Part shown: positions 24,061-35,541 of the stretch, piece by piece | How the letters are laid out: the number at the start of each line of letters is the position of its first letter | Numbering within the stretch: the first letter of the stretch is position 1 | Source of the DNA: Sclerotinia nivalis | Taxonomy: Eukaryota > Ascomycota > Leotiomycetes > Helotiales > Sclerotiniaceae | Direction: 5' to 3' | NCBI GenBank assembly: GCA_029531795.1 | Contig: JAPEIS010000008.1 | Location: 1,178,001-1,242,000 of the forward strand | Length of the DNA: 64,000 nucleotides | Notes under the pieces: generated by a model | The model's database searches: none | Told to the model about the DNA's origin: nothing | Seen by the model: the letters and a program-made list of their open reading frames with translations, nothing else | Translations under genes and position numbers: made by a program

Positions 24061-24377
24061 GCTCTCGTTAATACCTTTTCCAATTGCAATACCATTGTCT
24101 CAATTAATCCGGCTCCTGATCAATATACTACTGTTCCGGTTTTTCGAGATGCCAATAGATTTAATAATAATTGCAATGGATTTTGAAGAGGATATACTAG
24201 TAATTGGATACAAAACCAATAGCATCTGAATCAGGTATAATAATAAGGCTATATCGAATCAAAGGAGGTTGTTTTTATACTCAGTTCAATCAAGGAAAGT
24301 CCCGAATAGGGAAAAGATTAATCTTTACAAAAAATCACTTGTAAAGGAATACTAAAGACAAAAAAATAAATCGAGGA

Positions 24378-24722
24378 ATGGATAAAGATAAGCTATTGCA
24401 ATTCAACTCTATGAATAACAAATCTCTACTTGTTAAAACCACTATATTCCTTATGTATGAAAATCCCTTTATTGTTATAAATCTCATTGATAATAAATGC
24501 TTTAAAGAAGCCTTTGCTAATCGTTCTTTTGCTTTCAAATACAATATTGAAATACAACTCTTACTTCACTCTTGCGAACTCCGATTTGCCGATGGAAAGA
24601 TCGTCGACAGAATTACAGAATATTTTGTGATGGAAATCGCTATAAGAGATCATTATGAATATTGGTCTTTTTACATTATTCAGTTTTCATTAGAGACATT
24701 GTTAATCTTTGATTTATTATAG
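24378..24722 (+). pseudogene. Element B protease remnant
   Basis: An open piece of 114 residues with LIDNKCF in place of the protease DSG motif. It aligns by eye with the equivalent region of element A. Confidence 0.6.
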
Positions 24723-25690
24723 TTATAATGCTACAATCCTACTATCAATTGAACGGAGATAAGTTTAATATTCTCTTCAAACTACTACGCTTTCAATTGT
24801 TTAGCACATTATGATTCAGAGCCAATTACTACATCAATGATTCCATCTTCGATCAAGGAACAAAAGGATCTAACAAAAGTTATTTTATAATAAATCGTTG
24901 ATGTTATCGAACCTTTAAATAAATTCCTTATCGATTCTGATATAAAAATTAAATGTATAGTTTATAAATACCGCTCTCTATATGTCGAGGATTATCCAAA
25001 GGACGATATCGATTATTCATCTATTCAAACACTTTCTATTTTTAAAAGAACTTTTTATAAAAAACCTTTTATTGAAAAGATACCAGATGAAGATTATATA
25101 TTACAATCTGACGATTCTTCTATTGATCTCGAATTTCAGTAGAGTTTGATGTTTGGTATGAATCATTATTGAACAAAGCATTACGGAGAACCAAATAATC
25201 AAGTATAGATGATTCCCAATTGTCCGTATCCAAAATCGATCTTAAAGATTACAGATCGATGTCGGTCTATTCATAATCCAAAAAACAGTTTGCCTTTGCT
25301 TTCTGTTGGGGAATTCCTTATACCTATTTATAAAGATACAAGCCCAAATATAGATGATATTCGTTGATTGCAAATCTCTAGCTTTGTTTCGTTTTGTTAA
25401 TAAGATAACATTCGGGTTATTCGATTGATATGAAATGAATTGGATGCTATATAGAAAACTATTGAGCAAGATTATCTACAATAAGCTACATTGTCTTTGA
25501 CATTCACAGAAAAGGATTTTCGATCGATTTTACAAGGGCAAAACAATATAATAGAGATACTCTCTAGAACCCCACTACAATTTCATGATTTTATATACAA
25601 TTGTTACAAACCGCTCCATTTGCGAAAAATCTCTGAAGCTGATATCGATAAATTTTTAACCGGCAAACCTCTCTTTAATGACGATCAAAT

Positions 25691-25903
25691 TGTCACGGGG
25701 TCCCCGTATATGGTATACGGAGACCGCTCGGGTTCCGACCCATAGGAGTCGGACCTCGGATAAGTGTAGGCTAGCCCTGGTCGGGGCTAGCGTTATATAT
25801 AAATGTATTTAAGGAACTGTTCTTTTTATAAAAACGTAACTTTTCGAGTTATATCTTATTAATAAAAGTAATTCTTATTATCCTGTCTATTGTTTTTGTG
25901 ATA
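25691..25903 (+). repeat. Element C 5' LTR
   Basis: 213 bp, starting TGTCACGGGGTCCCC and ending GTGATA. It contains several short inverted repeats, including CTAGCCC...GGGGCTAG. Confidence 0.92.
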
Positions 25904-26169
25904 CTACGTAGTTCCCATCTATCTGTATCGATATTTCTACGATATCGTCCCGTCCGTACTCATCTAATCAATCCAGCTCCCCTGAAGAATTCGCTATTGT
26001 TGTAATCAGCGATATTGTAATTTGGTATTATTATTTTACCTCCCTTTACGATTATAGTATAAAAGTAGAGGCAGAGGTAATCGATCTGCAATCTGCAATT
26101 CAAAAGCTTACTTTCGATCTGTAAATCGAGAAAACCGTATTCATATGATAGAAGGAAGAGAACGATAGG

Positions 26170-27216
26170 TTGATTGCCTATCTGACTCAACTTCATCCCA
26201 TCCCTATCGTTTTGCCTGTTTCAATCAACTCCTTGTCTTTGACGCTTGTTACAATCCCGGCCGTCGCTTCTGTTCTATCGAAGCTTCAATTAAGTGAGAA
26301 GGTATCTAACTCTGTATCGTTTGATAAAACGAAAATCGATCTTGATCGATTTATCGATCAAATATAGAATAAAATGTATGCCAATTCTGATCGCTTTACT
26401 TTCCTACATTTCTGTCTGATTTATGTAACTGGAAGATTAACTGAACCCGTTGTTGTGCAAATTCGATTATATAATATCAAAAAGCAATTTATTAAACTTA
26501 TTGATTATGAGGATCTATTGTAAATATTGAAAAGAGCTTATGAAAACCAGAACAAACAAGCCGAGACCTGAAAACTCTTGATCAATCTAAAATAAAGGAA
26601 TCAATTGTTTTATATCTTTTATGTTGAATTCCAAAGATTAGCATTGGAAGCTGGGATAGCCGACGACAATAGTATCCTGATTATTCTGTTAGAACAAGCT
26701 TTATCGAACGAATTGAAGAACCAGATTATTACTGTTGAGCCACTTATAAATAGCGCCGATGCATTTGCCGCTTTCGTATAGACATTAGAGAATCGTCGTC
26801 TGTACCTGATAGGACCGACCGGTTCCGGTCGCAACCCAATCGTCCCGTCGCTCTGTACTACAACTCAAAACTTGAATCCTGTTAATTGTACCCCTGCTCT
26901 GTCCCCGAATGCTATTATCCAACCTGCTGCTTCTGTTACGATTATGTCTACTGGAGATCCAATGGATCTCAATTCCCAAAGATATATTAATAAACGCAAA
27001 CGAGGGGAATACTTCTGTTGTGGATCAATCAATCATTGTATGAAAGATTACCCGTTCCCAGATAATCGTCCCGTACAAGTTAGAACTAGTTTTATCAGTC
27101 CTGCCCTGCTATCCCTTGTTCCGTTTTCCGCCCAGATTCAACCGTATATTATATCATTATACAATCTGTCCCCTCCCGGTTCTCCGAATTCGGGAAACGG
27201 AGTCTGCCTAGTATAA
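26170..27216 (+). pseudogene. Element C gag remnant
   Basis: Broken by stops at several sites. Near 27015-27055 a knuckle of spacing CX2CX4HX4C is recognisable as YFCCGSINHCMKDY, with tyrosine replacing the first and last cysteines (TGT to TAT), as RIP would produce. Confidence 0.75.
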
Positions 27217-27227
27217 ATCGTTATCAG

Positions 27228-27419
27228 ATGAAAACCCCGCATATACTATACCTATCCGCCACCGCAACTCAAAATTTATCTTTCGCTGAAGAAACAAGCA
27301 ATCGAACAAATCTGATGATATTGTTTGTTATTGTTTTATCGATATTTGATCGATCTTGTTCCATTTATGCTATAGTAGATAACGGATACGAAAGATATAC
27401 TTTCGCGGATCGAAATTGA
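27228..27419 (+). pseudogene. Element C protease remnant
   Basis: Short open piece containing AIVDNGYE, matching the DSG/DTG active-site environment with Ser replaced by Asn. Confidence 0.5.
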
Positions 27420-27986
27420 ATAGAAACTATTAAACTTCCAATATACAAATTATCTGTTCCGTTCGAAATCATTGGATTCGATGGAAAAATACTGCTCGAA
27501 AACTGAGTGGATCGTTATATTCTAATCGATTTGCAAATCAACGATCATTATAAGAAAAAATCGAAAATCTATATTACTGAACTAGCTCATTATCCGATTA
27601 TCTTGAGGTTGGTTTGGTTAAAGAAGCACGATCCTTATATCGGATTCGTATTCAATACCTTTCGCTTCGATAACGAGTTCTGCTGGAAGTCCTGTAATAC
27701 ATTTGCGCAATTATCGAGTATCCGAGCCCTATTCGATATTTTTGTTAAAGTTTATCTTGTTTATCTACTGTTTTGTCTTGAAGTGTTAAAGAAAAAAAAT
27801 ATAGCAAACGTTTCAATCCAAACTTGCTCGATATATATTTGTCGAAGCTACAAGATGTTCCAAGTTAGTATCGATTTGATAGATTGAATCCTGAAGGAAA
27901 AAGAAGACTCTACTCCCAAAGATTTGTCTATTGAATTCTGTTCATAGATCGATATATTTTCTTTATATAACATTAACAAATTACCT

Positions 27987-29330
27987 TTGCACTGTCTATA
28001 CGATTATAATATCCAATTGCAAAATGAAATTAAGCTACCGTTTGGAACCTTGTATTCAATATCTCGGGACGAATTGAAAGCTTTACAAGAATGGTTAAGG
28101 GAAAACCTAGCAAAAGAATTCATTCGACCGAATTCCTTCGCTTCTGCTTCGTTTGTTTTATTTGTTAAGAAACCCAATAATGATCTTCGATTCTGTATAG
28201 ACTATTATATATTGAATAACTTATCTGTAAAAGATCGATATCTATTGTCTTTAACTAAAGAGTTCTTAAATAATCTGAAAGGGATGAAGTATTTTACAAA
28301 AATAAATATCATCTCGGTTTTCAATAATATCCGAATCAAAAAAGAACAAGAATACCTAACTATATTCTGTACCCGATTCAATCTATTCGAAACCTTAATT
28401 ATACTATTTAGGCTAACCAAAGCTCCAATAACGTTCCAACGATTTATCAACAATACTCTAAAAGAATACTTGGATATATTCTATATTGCTTATTTAGATA
28501 ATATTCTGATTTATAACAAGATCCGTTTTGAATATATAAAGTATATACAAAAGGTACTAGACGTCTTACGGAAAGCCAGATTGTATATCAATCTATCGAA
28601 ATGCGAATTCCTGAAACCTGAAACGAAATTCCTGGGTTTAATTGTAGGCAGAAAGGGGATCCGAATGGATCCAACCAAGATTAAAACGATAATTGATTAG
28701 AAAATACCGAAAAACCTAATGGATGTATAAATGTTTATAGGGTTTAGCAATTTCTATCGATGCTTTATTTACGATTTCTTTTTGATCATTCGTTCGATGA
28801 TAAATCTGACCAAAAAGGATGTAGCTTTCCAATAGGATTCTGGTTGTGAGAAATCGTTCTCAAATCTGAAAGCTGTATTTATGGTGGTACCTGTGTTAGC
28901 TTTTTTCGATTAAAAAAAGAATGTAATTTTAGAGATAAACATATCGGATTATGTATCTATTGGAGTCCTTTCCCAATACAATGATGATAGGATTCTGAAA
29001 TTTGTTGTATATTTCTCAAAGAAGTATTCGATTGCAGAATATAATTACGAGATTTATAATAAAGAATTACTGATAATTATCCGTTGTTTCGAAGAATAAT
29101 AATCCGAATTAAAAAACACCTCTTTCCTAATCAAAATCATTACGGATTATAAAAATCTGGAGTACTTTACGATAATAAAGCTATTGAATTATTATCAAAT
29201 CTGTTGATCTGAATTTCTATTCTGTTTCAATTTCAAGATTATGTATCGTTTTGGAAAGCAAAGAGCGAAACCCGATACTTTAATTAGGAGATCAAAGGAT
29301 TTGCTTAAAGAAAGAGATGAATACTTTCTT
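27987..29330 (+). pseudogene. Element C reverse transcriptase and RNase H remnant
   Basis: The longest open piece (27987-28700, 237 residues) holds RT fingers and palm, with [13 protein letters not shown] and YLDN at 28491-28502 instead of YLDD. RNase H follows at about 28880-29250 ([21 protein letters not shown]) with stops. Confidence 0.85.
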
Positions 29331-29570
29331 CATTAAAATCAAACTGTTTTGAAAACCAAAAATCTAGATATAGATCTGTTTCCTATTGTTAAATCAAAGA
29401 AGAAAGTCCGTTTCGCGATTACAATTTGTAGTCAAATTTATACCGATATTCTGTTGTTTGTTTGCAATCCCGAACTATTTATTTGCGAATCTGAATTACC
29501 TATTTGTAAATTTGAACCATTTATAATATTCGATAACCCAATCCCTGTTCAATTGCCTGAATTTATATAA

Positions 29571-30640
29571 TTGAAACCCTCTAAAGAATTGAAACCTTTA
29601 TTTGCTGAAGTTTATCTATCCGATCTGCTTCCATTATCGATCTTAAAGACTTTAAAAAAGAATGCTGCTAAATATTCATATATTATATTATTTGAATATA
29701 CTATGAATAATGATCTATTATATTATTGTAAAAAGCTTTATATTCTTAATTACGATCCTCTAAAAGCAAAACTCTTTCGAATAATCCACGATTCCTCTGT
29801 TATTGAATACCTATACTATACCTGTACCTTCGAACTGTTTTCCCGAAACTATTATTGGCCTGGATATTACGATTACATCTTCCATTGAATACACAATTGT
29901 TATAATTGCCATCGAGCCGCCCCGAATTGTAAAGGACAAAAAGAAATCTTACACCCTTTCCCGATCCTATAACAAACCTGAAAAGATATCTCAATCGATT
30001 TTATCATCTATCTTCCGAAAAGCTCTGGGTATGATACAATATTTGTTGTAATCGATCGATTGATCAAAATGAAGCATTTCCTGCTCTATTAAGGAACCTA
30101 TAATTCTGAAGAAATCTCCTATCTATTCCTGAAGTATATATAAAAGCTCCATAGTCTATTACAAACTATTATATCCGATCATAAAGTTCAATTTATCTTT
30201 GATTTCTGAAAGTATATCTGTAAACAATTAGATACTATTTCGAAACTATCGACAATTTATTATCCTGAAATCAATGAACAAACGGAAAAGGCGAATACAA
30301 TACTCGAACAATACCTTCGTTTATATATATCCTACCTATAGAACGATTAATCCGAATGGTTACTGATCGCCGAATTCTCGATTAACTTTGTTTAATCCGA
30401 AAGTTCCCGTCTATCGCTGTTCTTTATCAATTACGGTTTCCATCCCCGAATGGATTTCGAACCCGTTACGCTTTCCGATCGCCCTGGAGTCCTGGACGCT
30501 AAGGAATTCGTCAAAAAAATGAAATCGATTGTCGATCACCTGAAGACCAAACTGATCGCTAGTCAAGCCCGCTATTCGAAGAATACCGATTCCCATTGTT
30601 CGCCTGTCCATCGATACCAGCCTAGAGATCTAATCTAGTT
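29571..30640 (+). pseudogene. Element C integrase remnant
   Basis: The N-terminal segment is seen at 29571-29888 (YYCKKLYIL...RIIHDSSV...NYYWPG), the zinc-binding and tryptophan-containing start of gypsy integrases. The catalytic core and C-terminal portion continue in broken frames to about 30640. Confidence 0.75.
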
Positions 30641-30839
30641 TAATACTAAGAATATCCGAACTCTTCATCCTCAGAAGAAGCTAGATTGGAAAAACTTAGG
30701 TCCCTTTCGAATTCTGAAGAATATAAGCTCGTACATTTACGAACTGGAGCTCTTTGCTTTTATAAAGAATCACCCAGTCTTTCATATTAATCTATTGTAT
30801 CCCGTCAATGATGATCTTATCCCCAATCAATACAATCCG

Positions 30840-31090
30840 CCTCCCTTTTCTATCGAAGTTGAAAGCATTGAGCAATTCGATATAAAGGAAGTCCTGGATT
30901 CCCAATAGGAATATCGAAACCGTAATAGCCCTCGTTTGAAATATACTATCCGATGAATAGACTATAATACGCTTACCGAAGAGCTTGCGAAGTATTTGAA
31001 GAATATTCAAGAACTAATCCATAATTATCATTGTCGTTATTTGGATAAACTTAATCCCTTTAATCATCTCAACAAAGCTCGACCCTAAAG
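30840..31090 (+). pseudogene. Element C chromodomain remnant
   Basis: FSIEVESIEQF, then EVLDS, LKYTI, YLKNIQELIHNYH. This is the order of a C-terminal chromodomain in fungal gypsy elements. Two stops interrupt it. Confidence 0.65.
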
Positions 31091-31100
31091 AAAAGAGTAC

Positions 31101-31313
31101 TATTACAGAATCCCCATATATAATATACAAAGACCGCTCGGATTCCAACCCATAAAAGTCAGACCTCGGATAAGTATAAACTAACCCCGGTCAGAGCTAA
31201 CACTATACATAAATATATTTAAGGAACCATTCCTTCTATAGAAACGTAGCTCTTCGAGCTACGTCTTATTAATAAAAGTGATTCCTGTTGTCCTGTCTGT
31301 TGCCTCTGTGATA
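31101..31313 (+). repeat. Element C 3' LTR
   Basis: 213 bp partner of 25691-25903, starting TATTACAGAATCCCC. It has more transitions than the 5' LTR. Confidence 0.92.
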
Positions 31314-31319
31314 CAAATA

Positions 31320-32720
31320 CAACAAAGGCTTCCTATATAATTACAAGACAAACTTCCTGCCTTCCTCCTACATTATATAGATAAATTGCCGCCTCGTCGA
31401 ATCTGGAATCACAAAATTGAATTGATGTTTGATCAAAAACCATCTTATTTCAAAAACCACCCTTTATCGTCAATGGAATTAGTAGTGGTATACAAATGGT
31501 TTGATGATAATCTCTCCAAAAGGTTCATTCGGGAATCGAGATCGTGGTACGCCTTTCCTTTGCTATTGGCTGCTAAGTTAGGAAAGGGGGTCTACATTTG
31601 TCAAGATTATCAAGAACTAAATAATGTTATTATAAAGAATCGTTATCCATTATTCATCGTTTACGAAATACTGGATGCTCTTTGCAATGCAAAAATTTAT
31701 ACTAAGTTTGATATCATTGCAGTGTTTAACAAATTGTGAATCGTTGAAGGGGATGAATGGAAAACTGTATTCATTATTCGTTTTGGTTTTTTTGAATCTT
31801 TGATTATGCTTTTCGGTTTTTGTAATGTGTTTGTATTGTTTCAATATTATATCAATCATACATTTTTCGATGAGTTGGATAAATATTGTACTGTATATCT
31901 TGATGATGTTCTAATTTATTCTGATAATTCTGTAGAGTATAAAGAGTATATCCGTCAAGTAGTTCAAAAGTTAATGGATATTGGATTATAAATTGATATT
32001 AACAAATGCGAGTTCGAAATCACGAAGACAAAGTATTTGAATCTTATTATTACAATCGAAGGTATCGAAATGGATCAAGAAAAGGTTATAGTTATTATAT
32101 TTTGGGAATTGCCTTTATGTATAAAAGATTTATAATGATTTCTTGGTTTCGTCAATTTCTATTGATGTTTTATAAAAGATTTTTCAAAGATTTGTTGCTT
32201 TCTCAATAATCTCTTGTAGAAGAATATTACATAGGATTGGATTGTAGATCATACAAAGGCTTTTGATGTTTTAAAAAGAGTTTTCATAATAGTGTCGGTT
32301 TTGGTATACTTTGATTACAAGTAGAAAACTGTTTTGGAAACCAATGCTTCCGATTGGGCTTCAGAAGGAGTTCTCTTGCAATACGATGATGATAATGTTT
32401 TATGTTTAATTGTTTACTTTTCATCTAAGTATATAACAATGGAATACAATTATAAGATTTACAATAAAGAACTACTCGTTATTATTAAAGCAATAGAAGA
32501 ATAGTGTTCAAAATTCCAAAGCTTATAAAAGGAGTTCGAGATTCTTACTGATCATAAGAATCTCGAATATTTTATAACTATAAAAGCTCTCAATCAACGA
32601 CAAATGCGATGATTTGAATTTCTATTTCAATATAATTTCCGTATAATCTATCGACCAGGAAACAAAACTATTCGATCAAATATATTAAATAGAAAATATG
32701 AAGATCGATTGTATTACTCT
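31320..32720 (+). pseudogene. Element B reverse transcriptase and RNase H remnant (continues after element C)
   Basis: Resumes element B right after the CAAAT duplication. The RT piece at 31386-31739 has the finger motifs; the palm keeps an intact YLDD near 31896-31907. RNase H appears near 32340-32600 (TNASDWASEGVLLQYDD, LTDHKNLEY). Stops break the frame. Confidence 0.85.
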
Positions 32721-32879
32721 GATCCAAACGATGAGCATCTAAAGAATCGAGAACATGTTGTTTTCCTTCAAGACCGTTTTGACAATGATCTTTATAAGGA
32801 TTTGATTGAGTATATCAATTTGGCATTAATGGAGACAATAGTATTATTTTATGATTAACCAATTGATATCTTAATTGAT

Positions 32880-34020
32880 GCAGTGTATACTAAGTCCGAT
32901 ATTGCAGATCAATTTATCTTTACTTTTAATGATCCATCGATGATTAAATGGTCAAAAGAGTATCGTAAAACCTTTTGGATTGCTATACAAGATTGTTCGG
33001 TCCAAAATAATAGAATTTACTATCAGGATAAGATTTGGGTTCTATCAGACGATGAGTTCAAATTTCAAATTATCTATCGAACTTATTCTTTTGATCCTGT
33101 TGGTTATTTTGGTCGAACTAAAACGATTGATTTTGTTTTTTGTATATATTGATGGTCTAATATACATTTGGAGATTGTGTTTTATATGAAGGTTTGCAAA
33201 CTTTGTATTCGCATCAAATCGTCCAAATCAATGCCTCCCGGATTTTTGAAATTGCTGTTTGTCCCTTTTCGCATATAATCTGATATCTCAATCGATTATA
33301 TTACATTGTTCCCGGATTGCACTTGTTATAATTCTACTTATAAATATATCTTGGTAATAATCTGCAGACTAATCAAAATGAAACATTTCATTGGTATATA
33401 TATGTTAACGACAGAAGAACTAATCGATGCTTTTATCAACTATATCTATATACTTTATGGATTTCCGAACAATATCATTTCCGATCGAGGAATGCAATTC
33501 GTATCAGGATTCTGATTACAATTTTCGAAGCGATTGAAAGTTACTTTAAAACATTTTTTAGCTTTTCATCCTCAAATAGATAATCAGACTAAGTATATTA
33601 ATTCGGTTCTGGAATAATATTTACAAGCTTTTGTTAACTATTATTAAGACGATTGATTGGATTGGTTATCTTTAGTCGAATTTGTATTCAATAATTTGAT
33701 CTCTAAAACAACTAATTGTTTGTTTTTCTTTGTTAATTACAACTTTAATCTATACCTAGATATTGAATTTAGTAAATCTTGCCCATCGGATATAACTTTA
33801 GTACAAAAACGGGAATTCTTTAAAAGTAATAGGACTGTAGATCGTATAGAATGTATTTTGGAGTAACTTTGTGTTTTTATATAACAAACAGTTGTTACTT
33901 ATAAGGATTATGCTAATTGTTATTGTTCTGATTCATTTTGTTATATGGTTGGCTAGAAAGTTTTTGTCAATACCAAGAATATGAAGATTTCGTACAAAGC
34001 AAAAAAGTTAGATGATAAAT
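32880..34020 (+). pseudogene. Element B integrase remnant
   Basis: Contains the core segment FPNNIISDRGMQFVSGF near 33460-33515, preceded by LIKMKHFIGIY and followed by the Glu region near 33600. Open pieces are interrupted by stops. Confidence 0.78.
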
Positions 34021-34244
34021 GGATCGGCCTTTACGAGATTATCAAAGTTTATTCTTGTGCTTGTTTTATTCAATTGTTTGAAAACGTTAAAATCTTCTCT
34101 GTTTTCTATCATTCTCTTTTACTTTCAGTTTATATTAATCTTTACTTTCCAGCTCAAGCAACGATTAACGAGTCAGAATCTTTGACTATACAGGACAGAA
34201 TTTTGGAGCGAAACGACAATGAAGATGAGCCTGTTCAGAAATGA

Positions 34245-34390
34245 ATATTTGAAGGAGTTCTAGATAATCACGATGAGAATAGCTATCATTATTTGGTCAA
34301 ATGGAGATACTATATGCTAACTTGGTAATCAGTTAATAACTTAAAGAGTAACAAGAAGGTTCTTATCGAATATCATCGCCTTCATTTAGA
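34245..34390 (+). pseudogene. Element B chromodomain remnant
   Basis: FEGVLDNHDENSYHYLVKW, then a region equivalent to TWEP with Trp retained but a following stop, then LIEYHR. This is the classic chromodomain pattern and places B among the chromoviruses. Confidence 0.75.
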
Positions 34391-34707
34391 GAAGCCAGAA
34401 TCGTTAGCTTGGATCCTAAAGCACTCCGACACTACTATATTGCAACCGGAACCACAGAATTTGCAATCGGAGTTATACAGTGCGATTGCTACACCTACTC
34501 TACGAAGATCCATTTATATTAAGATTGTTTGTTTCGTCTAAAAGTATATTATATATTATAACAATAAAGAATATAATATCATTAAAGGATATCATATGTT
34601 TTTTGTTTAGGAATTTAATTGAGGAAAGAGATCTGTATTTTTTCTTTATTTTTCTTTATTTTTTAATATCCATTTGAGATCAAATGGGTTTCTTGAAGAA
34701 GGGATAC

Positions 34708-34870
34708 TGTTACAGATTCATCTCCCTTCATTTGTATGTGATTATGTGTGCCTTAGGCACACATGCATATACTCACTTCTATATAGTCAGATCACCTCCT
34801 TGACCTTCTTCTCCTCCTCGTAGTACAACAATAGATCAAACCTACACATACCTTTTCCCTTACCGTGATA
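34708..34870 (+). repeat. Element B 3' LTR
   Basis: 163 bp, preceded by the polypurine tract GAAGAAGGGATAC and followed by TCTCT. Confidence 0.9.
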
Positions 34871-35541
34871 TCTCTCCTCTCTCTCTCCCAAACCCCAAAC
34901 ACACAATTTCAAATTTTCATTTTCATTTTCATTTTCATTTTCATTTTCATTTTCATTTTCATTTTCATTTTCATTTTCATTTTCATTTTCATTTTCATTT
35001 TCATTTTCATTTTCATTTTCATTTTATAAAATAAACACATAAAAAAAAAATATATATATATATATATATAAAAAGTAATTTGATAATTTAAAGGAATAGC
35101 TGAGCTATCTATATAGATAATGTAGATTAGTGGATAATGGGTTGGGATGATGAATTGGGTAGCTGATTGGTTGGTATGTGTTTTGGGTCAAGAGTGTTAG
35201 GTATGTTGGTTGTGTTGGAATGGCGGTTGGGATTGCGGTTGGGGATGGATATGATCCTACGACCCAGACGTAGGATAAAATAGAGTACTAATCAACATAT
35301 GTCACAGCACAGCACAGCATAGCCTTCTCACTCACTGTTGGTTCAGGAATTGATATTAGAAACAAAATGATGAGACATTACTCTTACACTTTGTTATCAT
35401 TCCATATCCATCATTCTCTCATTTCCATCATTTATAATCCACCCACTCAAACACTACATTCAAACACTACACTCAAACACTACCCTAACCAATTCTCCCC
35501 TCCCCCTCCCCTCCTTCCTCAACCCCCCTCTCTAAACCTCT
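34871..35541. other. Gap between element B and gatB
   Basis: No gene is visible. It holds the TTTTCA array, an A9 plus TA dinucleotide run near 35041-35070, and a plus-strand pyrimidine-rich stretch (35440-35560) running into the gatB 3' end with a CTCTCTAAAC repeat. Confidence 0.6.
34911..35025. repeat. TTTTCA hexanucleotide array
   Basis: About 19 perfect tandem copies of TTTTCA immediately outside element B. Confidence 0.92.

Larger units (their letters stand above)
25691..31313 (+). mobile_element. Element C: Ty3/gypsy chromovirus nested in element B
   Basis: 5623 bp with two 213-bp LTRs (25691-25903, 31101-31313) and the exact target duplication CAAAT (25686-25690, 31314-31318). It interrupts element B between protease and RT. 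Coding order is gag with zinc knuckle, protease, RT, RNase H, integrase, chromodomain. It is less AT-rich than A, but stops and a mutated RT active site show it is inactive. The 5' LTR keeps more GC than the 3' LTR. Confidence 0.94.
22275..34870 (+). mobile_element. Element B: Ty3/gypsy chromovirus split by two nested insertions
   Basis: 163-bp LTRs at 22275-22437 and 34708-34870, with the exact target duplication TCTCT at 22270-22274 and 34871-34875. Without the two insertions (solo LTR at 22746-22958 and element C at 25691-31313, each plus one duplication) the element is about 6750 bp, close to element A. Its proteins resemble those of A, but its LTR sequence differs. Gene order is gag, protease, RT, RNase H, integrase, chromodomain. 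Stops and mutated catalytic residues show it is dead. Confidence 0.92.
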
